Source: F23-B02 sp963625685 (lineage in GTDB: Bacteria; Bacillota; Clostridia; Oscillospirales; Oscillospiraceae). From it: a DNA stretch of 12,922 nt. Position 1 is the first letter of the stretch. The number at the start of each line of letters is the position of its first letter. The notes under the pieces were generated by a model. The model did no database searches and was not told the origin of the DNA. It saw only the letters and a program-made list of their open reading frames with translations. Both the position numbers and the translations under genes were made by a program. Positions 1 through 6,528 of this stretch are shown piece after piece. The stretch is taken from contig CAVFTR010000023.1 of the NCBI GenBank assembly GCA_963625685.1, positions 1-12,922 on the forward strand. The letters run 5' to 3'.

Positions 1-100
1 CAGCCGGAAACCCTACATCAGAAATCCTTCATCCCACAACTTTTGTGATTGACCCTGTCTTTTTTGCAAAAAAGCGCAATTGATCTTGTGCATTTTTGCT

Positions 101-133
101 GTCGCACCCCTCACGGGGTGCGTGGATCGAAAT
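101..133 (+). CRISPR. Solitary type I-C-like CRISPR repeat (no array)
   Basis: This 33-nt sequence has the layout of type I-C repeats: it begins GTCGC, contains a 7-bp stem GCACCCC (104-110), loop TCAC, GGGGTGC (115-121), and ends in GTGGATCGAAAT, the usual 3' handle form of I-C repeats (family knowledge). The 100 bp before it are A/T-rich and include a perfect palindrome CTTTTTTGCAAAAAAG (59-74), as a leader might. No second repeat occurs within a spacer length on either side and no cas gene is in the window. It could be a collapsed array, a leader with one repeat, or a crRNA-like regulatory RNA. The resemblance is seen directly; the function is unknown. Confidence 0.6.
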
Positions 134-268
134 AGCGGCAAAGCTGTCTTCCGTCCTTGATTTACCTTCCTGATCAGGAACGGCTCAAAATAAAAATCCC
201 GCCCGAAAGGCCGGTTGAGATAGGAAAACACACGGTTTTGAGCGGCTCTTTTTCGCCCATACGTCATA

Positions 269-306
269 AAAAATCCCGACAATACACAAAGCATTGCCGG
301 GATTTT
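269..306. terminator. Bidirectional intrinsic terminator
   Basis: An A tract leads into a stem of about 14 bp (AAAATCCCGACAAT pairing with ATTGCCGGGATTTT, one mismatch) with a 10-nt loop, then a T-rich tail on the plus strand. The mirrored A and T tracts let it act in either direction. It lies downstream of the rpsI terminator and may serve as a second stop for that operon or for transcription coming from the left. Confidence 0.6.
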
Positions 307-307
307 A

Positions 308-358
308 TTGTCCCCCCTGAAAACCACGGGCAGCACCCGTGGTTTTCAGGGGGGACAA
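308..358. repeat. 23-bp perfect inverted repeat (hairpin)
   Basis: Arms 308-330 and 336-358 are perfectly complementary around a 5-nt loop CAGCA, with a run of six C paired to six G near the base. On neither strand is the stem followed by a T run, so it does not look like a standard intrinsic terminator. It sits between two recognisable terminators. It could be a cruciform-forming or mRNA-stabilising hairpin, or a remnant of a small mobile element. Confidence 0.7.
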
Positions 359-373
359 AAAGGCCGCCCGCCG

Positions 374-405
374 CAATAAAACTGCCGCTCCGACAGGAGC
401 GGCAG
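374..405 (-). terminator. Terminator of the rplM-rpsI operon
   Basis: On the minus strand, 15 nt after the rpsI stop codon, a perfect 10-bp stem (CTGCCGCTCC / GGAGCGGCAG, 4-nt loop) is followed by TTTTATTG. This is a textbook intrinsic terminator. Confidence 0.9.
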
Positions 406-420
406 CTTGAATATGCTCGA

Positions 421-831
421 TCAGCGCTTGCTGAACTGAGGAGCGCGACGGGCGGCCTTGAGGCCGTATTTCTTGCGTTCCTTCATTCTCGGGTCGCGGG
501 TCAGGAAGCCTGCGGCCTTGAGGGATGCGCGGTAGCTCTCGTCGACGAGGAGCAGCGCGCGGGAAATGCCGTGGCGGATAGCGCCGGCCTGGCCGGAAAC
601 GCCGCCGCCGTGGACGGTCGCCTCGATGTCGACCTTGCCGACGGTGCCGGTGGTGACCAGGGGCTGACGAACGATGAGCTTCAGGGTCTCGAGACCGAAG
701 TAATCGTCTATATCACGGCCGTTGATAGTGATCGCGCCCGTGCCGTTGGGGATGAGGTGGACGCGCGCGACGGACTGCTTTCTGCGTCCGGTGCCGTACA
801 TATACGGTCTTTTGCACTTATAAGTTGCCAT
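421..831 (-). CDS. rpsI: 30S ribosomal protein S9
   Basis: Small-subunit protein bS9/uS9, 136 aa, normal length for the family. Its basic C-terminal tail (here ending QFSKR) reaches toward the P-site tRNA in known ribosomes. Visible hallmarks are the N-terminal GTGRRK (13-18), the signature GGGVSGQAGAIRHGISRAL (75-93) and the basic tail TRDPRMKERKKYG. The start is fixed by an AGGAGG ribosome binding site just upstream, in the 15-nt gap after rplM. It is the second gene of the conserved rplM-rpsI operon, transcribed from the rplM promoter and closed by the terminator at 374-405. Nothing is unusual in the protein. Confidence 0.98.
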   Translation of the reverse strand: MATYKCKRPYMYGTGRRKQSVARVHLIPNGTGAITINGRDIDDYFGLETLKLIVRQPLVTTGTVGKVDIEATVHGGGVSGQAGAIRHGISRALLLVDESYRASLKAAGFLTRDPRMKERKKYGLKAARRAPQFSKR

Positions 832-846
832 ATTCTCTTCCTCCTA

Positions 847-1275
847 TTAGCGATCCCAAACTTCGGGCTTCTGTGCTGCGTGGGTGTGCTCGGCGCCGGC
901 GAAAACGCGCAGACGCTTGAGCTGCCACTGTGCGATGGTGTTCTTCTGAAGCATGCCGCGGACTGCCAGACGCATTGCCAGCTCCGGGCGCTTTGCCATC
1001 AGGTGCTTGTACTGGGTCTCCTTCAGGCCGCCGACCCAGCCGGAGTGAGTACGGTAGTACTTCTGCTCGAGCTTCTTGCCGGTCAGGACTGCGTCCTTGG
1101 CGTTGATGATGATGACGTAATCGCCGCAGTCGACGTGAGGAGTATAGGTGGTCTTGAGCTTGCCGCGAAGCAGATCGGCGGCGGCAGCGGCGGTCTTGCC
1201 GAGGGGCTTGCCTGCCGCGTCAAGGATGTACCATTTTCTTTCAACGGTCTCCTTGGTAAGCATTGTCGTGGACAT
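847..1275 (-). CDS. rplM: 50S ribosomal protein L13
   Basis: Large-subunit protein uL13, 142 aa, the standard length; an early assembly protein binding 23S rRNA (family knowledge). Visible motifs are ERKWYILDAAGKPLG (12-26), TPHVDCGDYVIIINA (45-59), AVRGML (104-109) and FAGAEHTHAAQKPE near the C terminus, all typical of L13. An internal ATG at codon 5 exists, but GGAGG lies 8 nt before the first ATG and supports the longer start. It is the first gene of the rplM-rpsI operon. Its leader of about 95 nt carries a strong promoter and a hairpin that may mediate autoregulation (see the separate entries). Confidence 0.98.
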   Translation of the reverse strand: MSTTMLTKETVERKWYILDAAGKPLGKTAAAAADLLRGKLKTTYTPHVDCGDYVIIINAKDAVLTGKKLEQKYYRTHSGWVGGLKETQYKHLMAKRPELAMRLAVRGMLQKNTIAQWQLKRLRVFAGAEHTHAAQKPEVWDR

Positions 1276-1324
1276 ATTTGTGCCTCCAAAAATAATTAAA
1301 TATACTTTGACTTTTTAACGGGGC

Positions 1325-1371
1325 GCTATTAAAATACTTACGTCTGAAAATAAGCAGCTTTAACAGCGTGC
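1325..1371 (-). promoter_or_regulatory. Structured 5' leader of rplM, possible L13 autoregulatory element
   Basis: Between the likely transcription start (about 1371) and rplM, the minus strand pairs GCTGTTAAA (from 1359-1367) with TTTAATAGC (from 1325-1333), eight Watson-Crick pairs and one G-T. It encloses a short CTTA/TAAG stem (1337-1340 with 1351-1354) and is extended by a GGC/GCC clamp below a 2-nt bulge. Known L13 leaders in Firmicutes are hairpins at this position that bind L13. I match this by position and pairing only, not to the family consensus. Confidence 0.4.
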
Positions 1372-1377
1372 CTTATT

Positions 1378-1407
1378 TTTATACCACAGCGGGGGGGGCG
1401 GTGTCAA
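1378..1407 (-). promoter_or_regulatory. Promoter of rplM-rpsI
   Basis: On the minus strand, TTGACA (1402-1407) is an exact -35 box, followed by an 18-bp C-rich spacer and TATAAA (1378-1383) as -10. It faces rplM and leaves a leader of about 95 nt. The strength fits a ribosomal protein operon. The spacer contains an unusual run of eight C on that strand. Confidence 0.85.
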
Positions 1408-1511
1408 CACCCGTTTTAATTCTCGTTTCGGAAACTCGCGAATACTCGCAAATGCTCCGAAATACTCGCTGATGCTGAATTTCGATTTTAATAATTCCGA
1501 GGTGCATTTTC

Positions 1512-2249
1512 ATGGATATACGCGCGCTTAATGAATTCTCCGGCATCATCCGCAGGGCAGTGGACGATTACGGCATGATAAACGAGGGCGACAGGGTCGC
1601 GGTCGGCGTGTCCGGCGGCAAGGACAGCATGCTGCTGCTGCTCGCGCTCAGGCATCTGCAAAGCTACTATCCCAGGCATTTCGAGCTTGAGGCGATCACC
1701 ATCGAGCTCGGCTTCGAGGGCATGGATTTCACGCCCGTGCGCGAGCTGTGCGCCGAGCTCGATATCCCCTACACCTGCCTCAAGACCGACATAAAGGAGA
1801 TAGTTTTCGACGTGCGCAGGGAGGATAACCCCTGCTCGCTGTGCGCGAAGATGCGGCGCGGCGCGCTCAACGACGCGATACGCGCGCGCGGCATATCAAA
1901 GCTCGCGCTCGGCCATCATTTCGACGACGCGGTCGAGACCTTTCTCATGAGCCTGCTGTTCGAGGGCCGCCTGAGCTGCTTCAGGCCGGTGACCTACATG
2001 GACCGCAGCGGCGTGACGCAGATACGCCCGCTCATCTACGCCGGCGAGCAGAAGATAACGAATCTCGCCGACGCCCTCGGGGTCCCCATCGTCGAGAACC
2101 CCTGTCCGCAGGACAAGGCCAGCAAGCGCTACGAGATAAAGCAGCTGATAAGGACCCTCTCGGCGAGCTATCCGGACATGAAGTCGAAGGTCTTCGGCGC
2201 GATGCAGCGCCTCCCCCTCCCCGGCTGGGAGGTTTTGAATGCGAATTGA
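1512..2249 (+). CDS. TtcA-family tRNA 2-thiocytidine synthetase-like protein
   Basis: Member of the PP-loop ATP pyrophosphatase family closest to TtcA, which adenylates C32 of certain tRNAs and transfers sulfur using a [4Fe-4S] cluster (family knowledge). Visible features are the PP-loop SGGKDS (34-39), the cysteine pair C108-x2-C111, the block LGHHFDDAVET (133-143) and a third conserved cysteine C198 in ENPCPQD. C108, C111 and C198 match the three cluster ligands of TtcA. At 245 aa it is shorter than the E. coli enzyme but typical of Firmicutes homologues. GAGGTG 7 nt upstream supports the ATG. It diverges from rplM. The last codons and stop (VLNAN-stop) fall inside the edge of the dispersed repeat, so the C terminus may have been shaped by that insertion. 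The tRNA substrate cannot be read from sequence. Confidence 0.88.
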   Translation: MDIRALNEFSGIIRRAVDDYGMINEGDRVAVGVSGGKDSMLLLLALRHLQSYYPRHFELEAITIELGFEGMDFTPVRELCAELDIPYTCLKTDIKEIVFDVRREDNPCSLCAKMRRGALNDAIRARGISKLALGHHFDDAVETFLMSLLFEGRLSCFRPVTYMDRSGVTQIRPLIYAGEQKITNLADALGVPIVENPCPQDKASKRYEIKQLIRTLSASYPDMKSKVFGAMQRLPLPGWEVLNAN

Positions 2250-2553
2250 CGCAATCACTGATACGTTTATTGCCGGCGCCCGGTGTCGAAGGTGCCGGCA
2301 AAACCGGAGCGCCGTCGCCTCTTCCCTTGGCTCCCCTGTGTAAGGGGAGCTGTCGACGAAGTCGACTGAGGGGTTGCCTGTACGCAGTTGTTGTTCCGAT
2401 TTGGTGCAGAAACTTCGTTTGTTCCCTACAGAGCGCGGCGCAGTACCGCGGCGCGATGCAAAACCGGTTTGCTCAATTGCCTCGACACCGTGCGGCCGCA
2501 AACTTGCATCGCGCCCACAGGAAGCGATGCACCCTCGGTTTCTGACGCGCCCT

Positions 2554-2850
2554 CCGGTCGGGATACCAGAGATAAATGTATCGGCAGGTGCGTCAAAGCG
2601 CCTCTAAAAAAGCAACCCCACCGAGTCGGAAACGAAGTGTCCGACCCACCTCCCCTTACACAGGGGAGGCAATGGGAGGCGGAACCTTACGGTTTATGCC
2701 GTTGCTTCCGGTCGGACCACCGCAATGACTGCTTGCTCAGCTTACATTCGAGCCGCCCGCCACAGCGAGTGGCTTGGCTCCCCTGTGTAAGGGGAGCTGT
2801 CGACGAAGTCGACTGAGGGGTTGCCTGTATGCAGTTATTGCACTGATTCA
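2554..2850 (+). repeat. Long repeat copy A, inverted partner of 12592-12922
   Basis: Read rightward this stretch aligns almost continuously with the reverse complement of the window's last 330 bp: the edge motif, then AAACGAAGTGTCCGACCCAC, hairpin CCTCCCC/GGGGAGG, the GGAACCTTACGGTTTATGCC block, the CCGGTCGG block, and GGCTCCCC...GGGGAGC with its second hairpin. The right-hand copy holds an extra partial hairpin unit of about 40 bp. Confidence 0.85.
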
Positions 2851-2880
2851 GTGCAAAATCTTTGCACTGAATCAGTGCAA
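2838..2880. repeat. Nested palindrome, possible terminator
   Basis: TTGCACTGATTCAGTGCAA (2838-2856) is a 19-nt near-palindrome; after 5 nt its exact reverse complement follows (2862-2880). The whole 43-nt unit can form one 19-bp stem or two short hairpins. On the plus strand TTTTACG follows directly, so it could terminate transcription. A diverged relative of the right half and its flank lies near 5261-5310. Confidence 0.75.
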
Positions 2881-2979
2881 TTTTACGTAACGAGAGACGC
2901 CTCGGTTTATGCCCGCGTTACGACACCGGGCTGACGTACTAAATGTATAGGTACAGCCTTAATTCGCCATTAAATAAAG

Positions 2980-3008
2980 TTGCGCGGAATGGGCGGATAT
3001 GATAAAAT
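2980..3008 (+). promoter_or_regulatory. Probable promoter of the surface-protein gene
   Basis: TTGCGC (2980-2985), a 17-bp spacer and TAAAAT (3003-3008) place transcription start near 3015, leaving a leader of about 40 nt before AAGGAG and the ATG at 3054. A perfect TATAAT at 3030-3035 is too close to the ribosome binding site to be the main -10. The promoter begins right where the repeat edge ends. Confidence 0.5.
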
Positions 3009-3053
3009 TCATGGAGCTATCACCAATTATATAATGTAACAAGGAGAGAGAAC

Positions 3054-4673
3054 ATGAGAAAAAGACTACTCAGTCTGCTGCTGGCGGCCGTGCTGCTCGT
3101 ATCGCTCGCGCCGACGGCGGCATTTGCCGAGATGATGGTGTACATCAGCGCAAACGACAATTACTACCACAGCAGCGGCTGTGAGCACCTGGGCGGCAGC
3201 GGCGGCGCCGTTTCCGTCAGCATGGCCTTTGAGGAGGGCTACACGCCCTGCCCCGACTGCGGCGCAAGGGATCCCCGGACCGCGGCAAAATACGCCGTTG
3301 AGGGCGGAAGCCTGCTTTTTGACAAGGAAAGCGGCGAGATAATAGGCTGCGAGGGCGATATCATCGCCGCCGCCATCCCCGGGGAGATCGACGGCGTCAA
3401 GGTCAGCTCCATCGGCGACTGGGCCTTTTCAGGCAGCGAGAGCCTCTTATACGTGAGCATTCCCGACACTGTGAGCACCATCGGCAGCTACGCCTTTTCC
3501 GGCTGCACCGCGCTCATCGGCGCCGATATCCCCAAAGCCGTCAGGAGCATCGGCGAGGGTGCGTTCCAGTACTGCCTCTCGCTTGAGAGCATAGCCCTGC
3601 CCGAGGGCCTCGGCGAGCTCGGCAGCTTCAGCTTCGAGTCCTGCATCCGGCTCGGGTCTGTCGATATCCCCAAGTCCGTCAAGGCCATCGGCGAGGGCGC
3701 GTTCCGCTACTGCTCCGGCCTCGGCGGGATCGTCATTCCCGACGCGGTGACAAGTATCGGCAGCGAGGCCTTCTCCGGCTGCTCGACCGCCGCGAAGCTC
3801 ACGCTCCCTGTGAGCGTAAAGAGCGTCGGCGAGGGCGCGTTCGACAAATGCCTGTTCTCCGACGGCCTGTATTACGGCGGCAGCCTCGCCCAGTGGCGCG
3901 CGATAAGCGTCGCGGAGGGCAACGACGCGCTGTACGACGCGCAGCTGTACCTCAACGGCACCGCGCATAAGCATGCTTACACGAAGAAGCTCGTCGCCGA
4001 GGCAAGCTGTACGAGCGCCGGCAAGACCGAGCTCAGCTGCGAATGCGGCGCAGGCAGCGTCGTAAACGAGCCCGCGGCGCTCGGCCACGACTACAAAAAC
4101 GGCGTGTGCACGCGCTGCAAGGCCGCAGACCCCGAGTATAAGCCGCCCGTAAAGGTGAGCTTCGTCGATGTGCCCAGCACCGAATATTACTACAAGGCGG
4201 TCCTGTGGGCGGTCGAGAATGGCATCACCGAGGGCGTTGGAGGTAACAGATTTGACCCCAACGGACAGTGCACCCGCGGCCAGGTCGTCACCTTCCTCTG
4301 GCGTGCGGCCGGCAAGCCCACGGTGAGCGCGAACGTCAGCTTCACGGACGTGAAGACCGACGCGTATTACTACGAGGCCGTAAAATGGGCCGTCGCAAAC
4401 GGCATAACCCAGGGCACCGGCGGCAACAAATTCTCGCCCGACGACACCTGCACGCGCGGCCAGGTCGTGACCTTCCTCTGGCGCGCTGCGAACAAGCCCG
4501 CGGCGAGCACGGTCAGCAGCTTTACCGATGTGCCGAGCGGAGAGTATTACTACGACGCGGTCAATTGGGCGGTCGGCAAGGGCATAACCGACGGCGTTGG
4601 AGGCAATCGCTTTGCCCCGAACGACACCTGCACCCGCGGCCAGGTCGTGACCTTCCTGCACAGAGCGCAGTAA
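3054..4673 (+). CDS. Secreted BspA-type LRR protein with three SLH domains
   Basis: Predicted surface protein of 539 aa. Residues 1-25 are a Sec signal peptide (basic start, leucine-rich core, cleavage after AFA). Residues 29-70 hold a small metal-site-like module, H39-x3-C43 ... P65-C66-x2-C69, resembling the YHxxxC...PCxxC motif attached to some secreted nucleases. Residues about 117-303 are BspA/TpLRR-type leucine-rich repeats with the recurring pattern SIGxxAFxxCxxLxxxxIPxxV. Residues about 304-360 form a linker with cysteine pairs. Three SLH domains begin at FVDV 370, FTDV 430 and FTDV 490, spaced 60 residues apart, each with CTRGQVVTFL. SLH domains anchor proteins to cell-wall polymers; BspA-type repeats often mediate adhesion (family knowledge). 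AAGGAG precedes the ATG. It stands alone between repeat blocks, and a repeat module starts 1-2 nt after the stop. The ligand is unknown. Confidence 0.92.
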   Translation: MRKRLLSLLLAAVLLVSLAPTAAFAEMMVYISANDNYYHSSGCEHLGGSGGAVSVSMAFEEGYTPCPDCGARDPRTAAKYAVEGGSLLFDKESGEIIGCEGDIIAAAIPGEIDGVKVSSIGDWAFSGSESLLYVSIPDTVSTIGSYAFSGCTALIGADIPKAVRSIGEGAFQYCLSLESIALPEGLGELGSFSFESCIRLGSVDIPKSVKAIGEGAFRYCSGLGGIVIPDAVTSIGSEAFSGCSTAAKLTLPVSVKSVGEGAFDKCLFSDGLYYGGSLAQWRAISVAEGNDALYDAQLYLNGTAHKHAYTKKLVAEASCTSAGKTELSCECGAGSVVNEPAALGHDYKNGVCTRCKAADPEYKPPVKVSFVDVPSTEYYYKAVLWAVENGITEGVGGNRFDPNGQCTRGQVVTFLWRAAGKPTVSANVSFTDVKTDAYYYEAVKWAVANGITQGTGGNKFSPDDTCTRGQVVTFLWRAANKPAASTVSSFTDVPSGEYYYDAVNWAVGKGITDGVGGNRFAPNDTCTRGQVVTFLHRAQ

Positions 4674-4674
4674 G

Positions 4675-5380
4675 CACTGCCGTGCAGGCGACTCGCATGT
4701 AAGCTAAGCAAGCAGTTGTTGCGGCGGCCCGGTATCGAAGCCGCTGACGAAACCGCAGAACTGCCGCGCCACGCAGGTGGAGCCTGCACCCTTGCCTTCC
4801 CCTTGAGGGGAAGGTGTCGGCGTAGCCGACGGATGAGGTGTCTGAAAATCGCAGCGCGAGCCGCAACAGCCTTGTAGGGAACGGGCTTGCCCGTTCCGTC
4901 TGTAAACTAAACCTCAGCGCAAAAAAGACAGCATGGACTTAAACATCCGAGCTGTCTTTTCTGCGTAATATGATAATTTTGTTCCGACCATGCTGGCGGG
5001 CGCCCCTGCGATATGATTTTGGTGCGGATGTAATAATTAATAACACCTCATCAGTCACCTTCGGTGACAGCTTCCCCTCAAGGGGAAGCCAGGGGCGCAC
5101 CGATCTCGCTGCCGGCCAAGCCACGGCACACGGAACGGGCAAGATAAGTTCCCTACACAAATATTGCAGGCGGCTCACGCCGCGATTTGATGACGCCTCA
5201 TCCGGCTCGCTTCGCGACCCACCTTCCCCTCAAGGGGAGGGCAAGGGGTGCGCCGAAGCTTTGCACTAAATCAGCACGATCTCACGTAGCGCGAAACGCA
5301 GCGGTTTATACCGTTGTTTCCGGTCGGGAAACCAGAGATAAACGTATCGGTAGGTGCGTCAAAGCGCCGCCAAAAAAGCG
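4675..5380. repeat. Composite dispersed-repeat block between surface protein and AEC permease
   Basis: There is no credible gene here. Modules seen: a GCCGTGC...CTCGCATG unit from 4675; GGCGGCCCGGTATCGAA at 4724-4740; two-hairpin units at 4795-4840 (plus), 5044-5089 (minus) and 5194-5241 (minus); a GGGAACGGGCTTGCCCGTTCC hairpin split by a CTTG loop (4878-4897); AACGGGCAAGATAAGTTCCC (5134-5153), also present near 12291 and 12478; and an edge motif at 5341-5380 that stops exactly at the AEC stop codon. A terminator lies inside (4919-4964). Confidence 0.8.
4919..4964. terminator. Bidirectional terminator between convergent genes
   Basis: AAAAGACAGC (4923-4932) pairs with GCTGTCTTTT (4951-4960), and the stem extends outward with one mismatch (GCA...TGC). 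The plus strand ends in TTTTCTGC and the minus strand in TTTTTTGCGC. It lies between the converging surface-protein gene and the yfbR-AEC operon, and could end both transcripts. Confidence 0.75.
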
Positions 5381-6319
5381 CTAAAAAGCTCCGAGGGATT
5401 TGAAGACGAGGGACCAGGCGAACATGGTAAAGCAGCACAGAGCGCTGGTGGAAACGACGATATCGCCCGCGAGCTCGTCGTCGCCACCCATCTGCTGGAC
5501 CATCGTGAACGACGCGACGGCTGTAGCCGAGCCGAAGATGCCGATCATGCCGGCAAAGGCGATGCCCCGGATGCCGAACAGGTACGCGGCGGTGAGGGCG
5601 AGGCCGGGCATGACGACGAGCCTGCCGAGGACGACCTCGGCGAGGTCTTTGACATAGCGGTGGATGCTGCCCCAGCGGAAGAACGCGCCGAGCATGAACA
5701 GCAGCATGGGCGAGGTCGCGGCGGACAGCTGCTTTATCGTCGACAGCAGCGGCGACGGCAGCTGTATGCCCAGCAGCAGGAAGGCGATGCCGACGAGCGT
5801 GCCGAGGATGAGCGGGTTTTTGAGGATATCCGCGGCGAGCCTCAGCGGGCTGGGGTGCTTGCCGTTGAACAGCTCGAGCGTCACGACCGCGATGGCGTTG
5901 AACATCGGCACTACGACGGCGATGAGCACGACCACCGGCCCCGGGTCCGCGCCCGGCACGAGCGCCGTCGCGAGCGGCAGGCCGATGATGACGAAGTTCG
6001 AGCGGTAAATACCCTGTATCTTCACGCCGCGCTTGCTGCGGTCCTTCTCTGTCAGCATGACGTAGATAAAGCTGAGCGCAAACTCCGCCAGCACGCCGCA
6101 GGCCGCGAAAACGATCAGCCCCGGCTGCACGGCGCTCGAGAGATCGGAGGTGTAGATGTTGTAAAACAGCATCAGCGGCATGAAGTAGCGAAACAGCATG
6201 CCGTTGAGCCCGGGCACGTCCTCGCGCCGTATGGCGCCCAGATGCCGCGCAAGGCAGCCGAGCGCCATGATGAGAAATATCGGGATGACCGCGTTTATGC
6301 AGACTGTAAAGGCCGTCAT
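5381..6319 (-). CDS. AEC (auxin efflux carrier) family transporter
   Basis: Integral membrane permease of the AEC/Mem_trans family, 312 aa, the usual length for bacterial members with about ten transmembrane helices. Bacterial relatives export or take up small carboxylates such as malate or amino-acid-like anions (family knowledge); the substrate here cannot be told. Visible features are the hydrophobic N terminus VIPIFLIMALGCLARH, the loop FRYFMPLMLFYNIYTS, a central break after LVPGADPGP, and a C-terminal glycine-rich helix GMIGIFGSATAVASF. The ATG overlaps the stop of the DUF896 gene by 4 nt (ATGA), and AAAGGA lies about 7 nt upstream. It is the last gene of the yfbR operon. Its TAG stop sits exactly at the outer edge of a dispersed repeat. 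Confidence 0.9.
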   Translation of the reverse strand: MTAFTVCINAVIPIFLIMALGCLARHLGAIRREDVPGLNGMLFRYFMPLMLFYNIYTSDLSSAVQPGLIVFAACGVLAEFALSFIYVMLTEKDRSKRGVKIQGIYRSNFVIIGLPLATALVPGADPGPVVVLIAVVVPMFNAIAVVTLELFNGKHPSPLRLAADILKNPLILGTLVGIAFLLLGIQLPSPLLSTIKQLSAATSPMLLFMLGAFFRWGSIHRYVKDLAEVVLGRLVVMPGLALTAAYLFGIRGIAFAGMIGIFGSATAVASFTMVQQMGGDDELAGDIVVSTSALCCFTMFAWSLVFKSLGAF

Positions 6320-6528
6320 TTCGCGTCCTTTCTCTGAAGCTTATGCTTCCTGCCGTCGGGGGTCTGGATATAGGTGTTCTCGAGTATCTCTATTGCGCCG
6401 CGCCGCCACTCGTCGAGATATTCCCTGCGCAGCGCGTCGCGCTCGGCCAGCTCCGCCGGGCTCAGCTCGCGCTCCTTTTTTATGCGCGCAAGCTCGTTTA
6501 TTCTCTGAAGCTTCGAGTTTTCCATCAT
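6316..6528 (-). CDS. DUF896 (YnzC-like) small protein
   Basis: Cytoplasmic 70-aa protein matching the DUF896/YnzC family by its helical hairpin, INELARIKKERELSPAELAERDALRREYLDEWR in register (residues about 9-41). Family members are small two-to-three helix proteins common in Firmicutes, some linked to the SOS operon, with no firm biochemical role. It overlaps yfbR by 4 nt upstream and the AEC permease gene by 4 nt downstream, so its translation is probably coupled to both. The start codon lies in ATGATG formed over the yfbR stop; the ribosome binding site is weak (GGGG), as expected for coupling. The tail TPDGRKHKLQRKDAK is basic. Confidence 0.87.
   Translation of the reverse strand: MMENSKLQRINELARIKKERELSPAELAERDALRREYLDEWRRGAIEILENTYIQTPDGRKHKLQRKDAK

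Larger units (their letters stand above)
2231..2980. repeat. Composite dispersed-repeat block between ttcA-like gene and surface protein
   Basis: The approximately 800-bp gap has no credible gene. It is tiled with repeat modules: an edge motif at 2231-2267 (minus), 2575-2612 (plus) and 2938-2979 (plus); two-hairpin units at 2327-2393 and 2774-2840 (plus); a third unit at 2625-2669 in opposite orientation; and a nested palindrome at 2838-2880. Short ORFs here translate to low-complexity peptides found wherever these repeats occur. The 2394-2550 part (rich in GCGATGC and GCGGC) has no copy elsewhere in the window. Confidence 0.8.

Noticed and set aside
198..226. Possible second, degraded CRISPR repeat downstream of the lone repeat
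   Set aside because: Only a loose resemblance (GCCCGAAAGGCC and GTTGAGATAGGAAA); neither the stem nor the handle matches.
157..1299. Plus-strand ORF of 380 codons across the rplM-rpsI region
   Set aside because: It is antisense to two certain ribosomal protein genes, and its composition is that of a GC-rich shadow frame.
2388..2816. ORFs of 60-230 codons in the repeat blocks (also near 4561, 4970, 12485, 12697)
   Set aside because: Peptides such as LTQGRQ and PLCKGSCRRSRLRGCL recur because the repeat DNA recurs; there are no ribosome binding sites and no known domains.
3030..3035. Perfect TATAAT as the -10 of the surface-protein promoter
   Set aside because: It would start transcription on the ribosome binding site, and no -35 lies at the right distance; the pair at 2980-3008 fits better.
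3447..4661. Minus-strand ORF of 404 codons opposite the surface-protein gene
   Set aside because: It mirrors the repeated LRR/SLH coding sequence; no ribosome binding site or family match.
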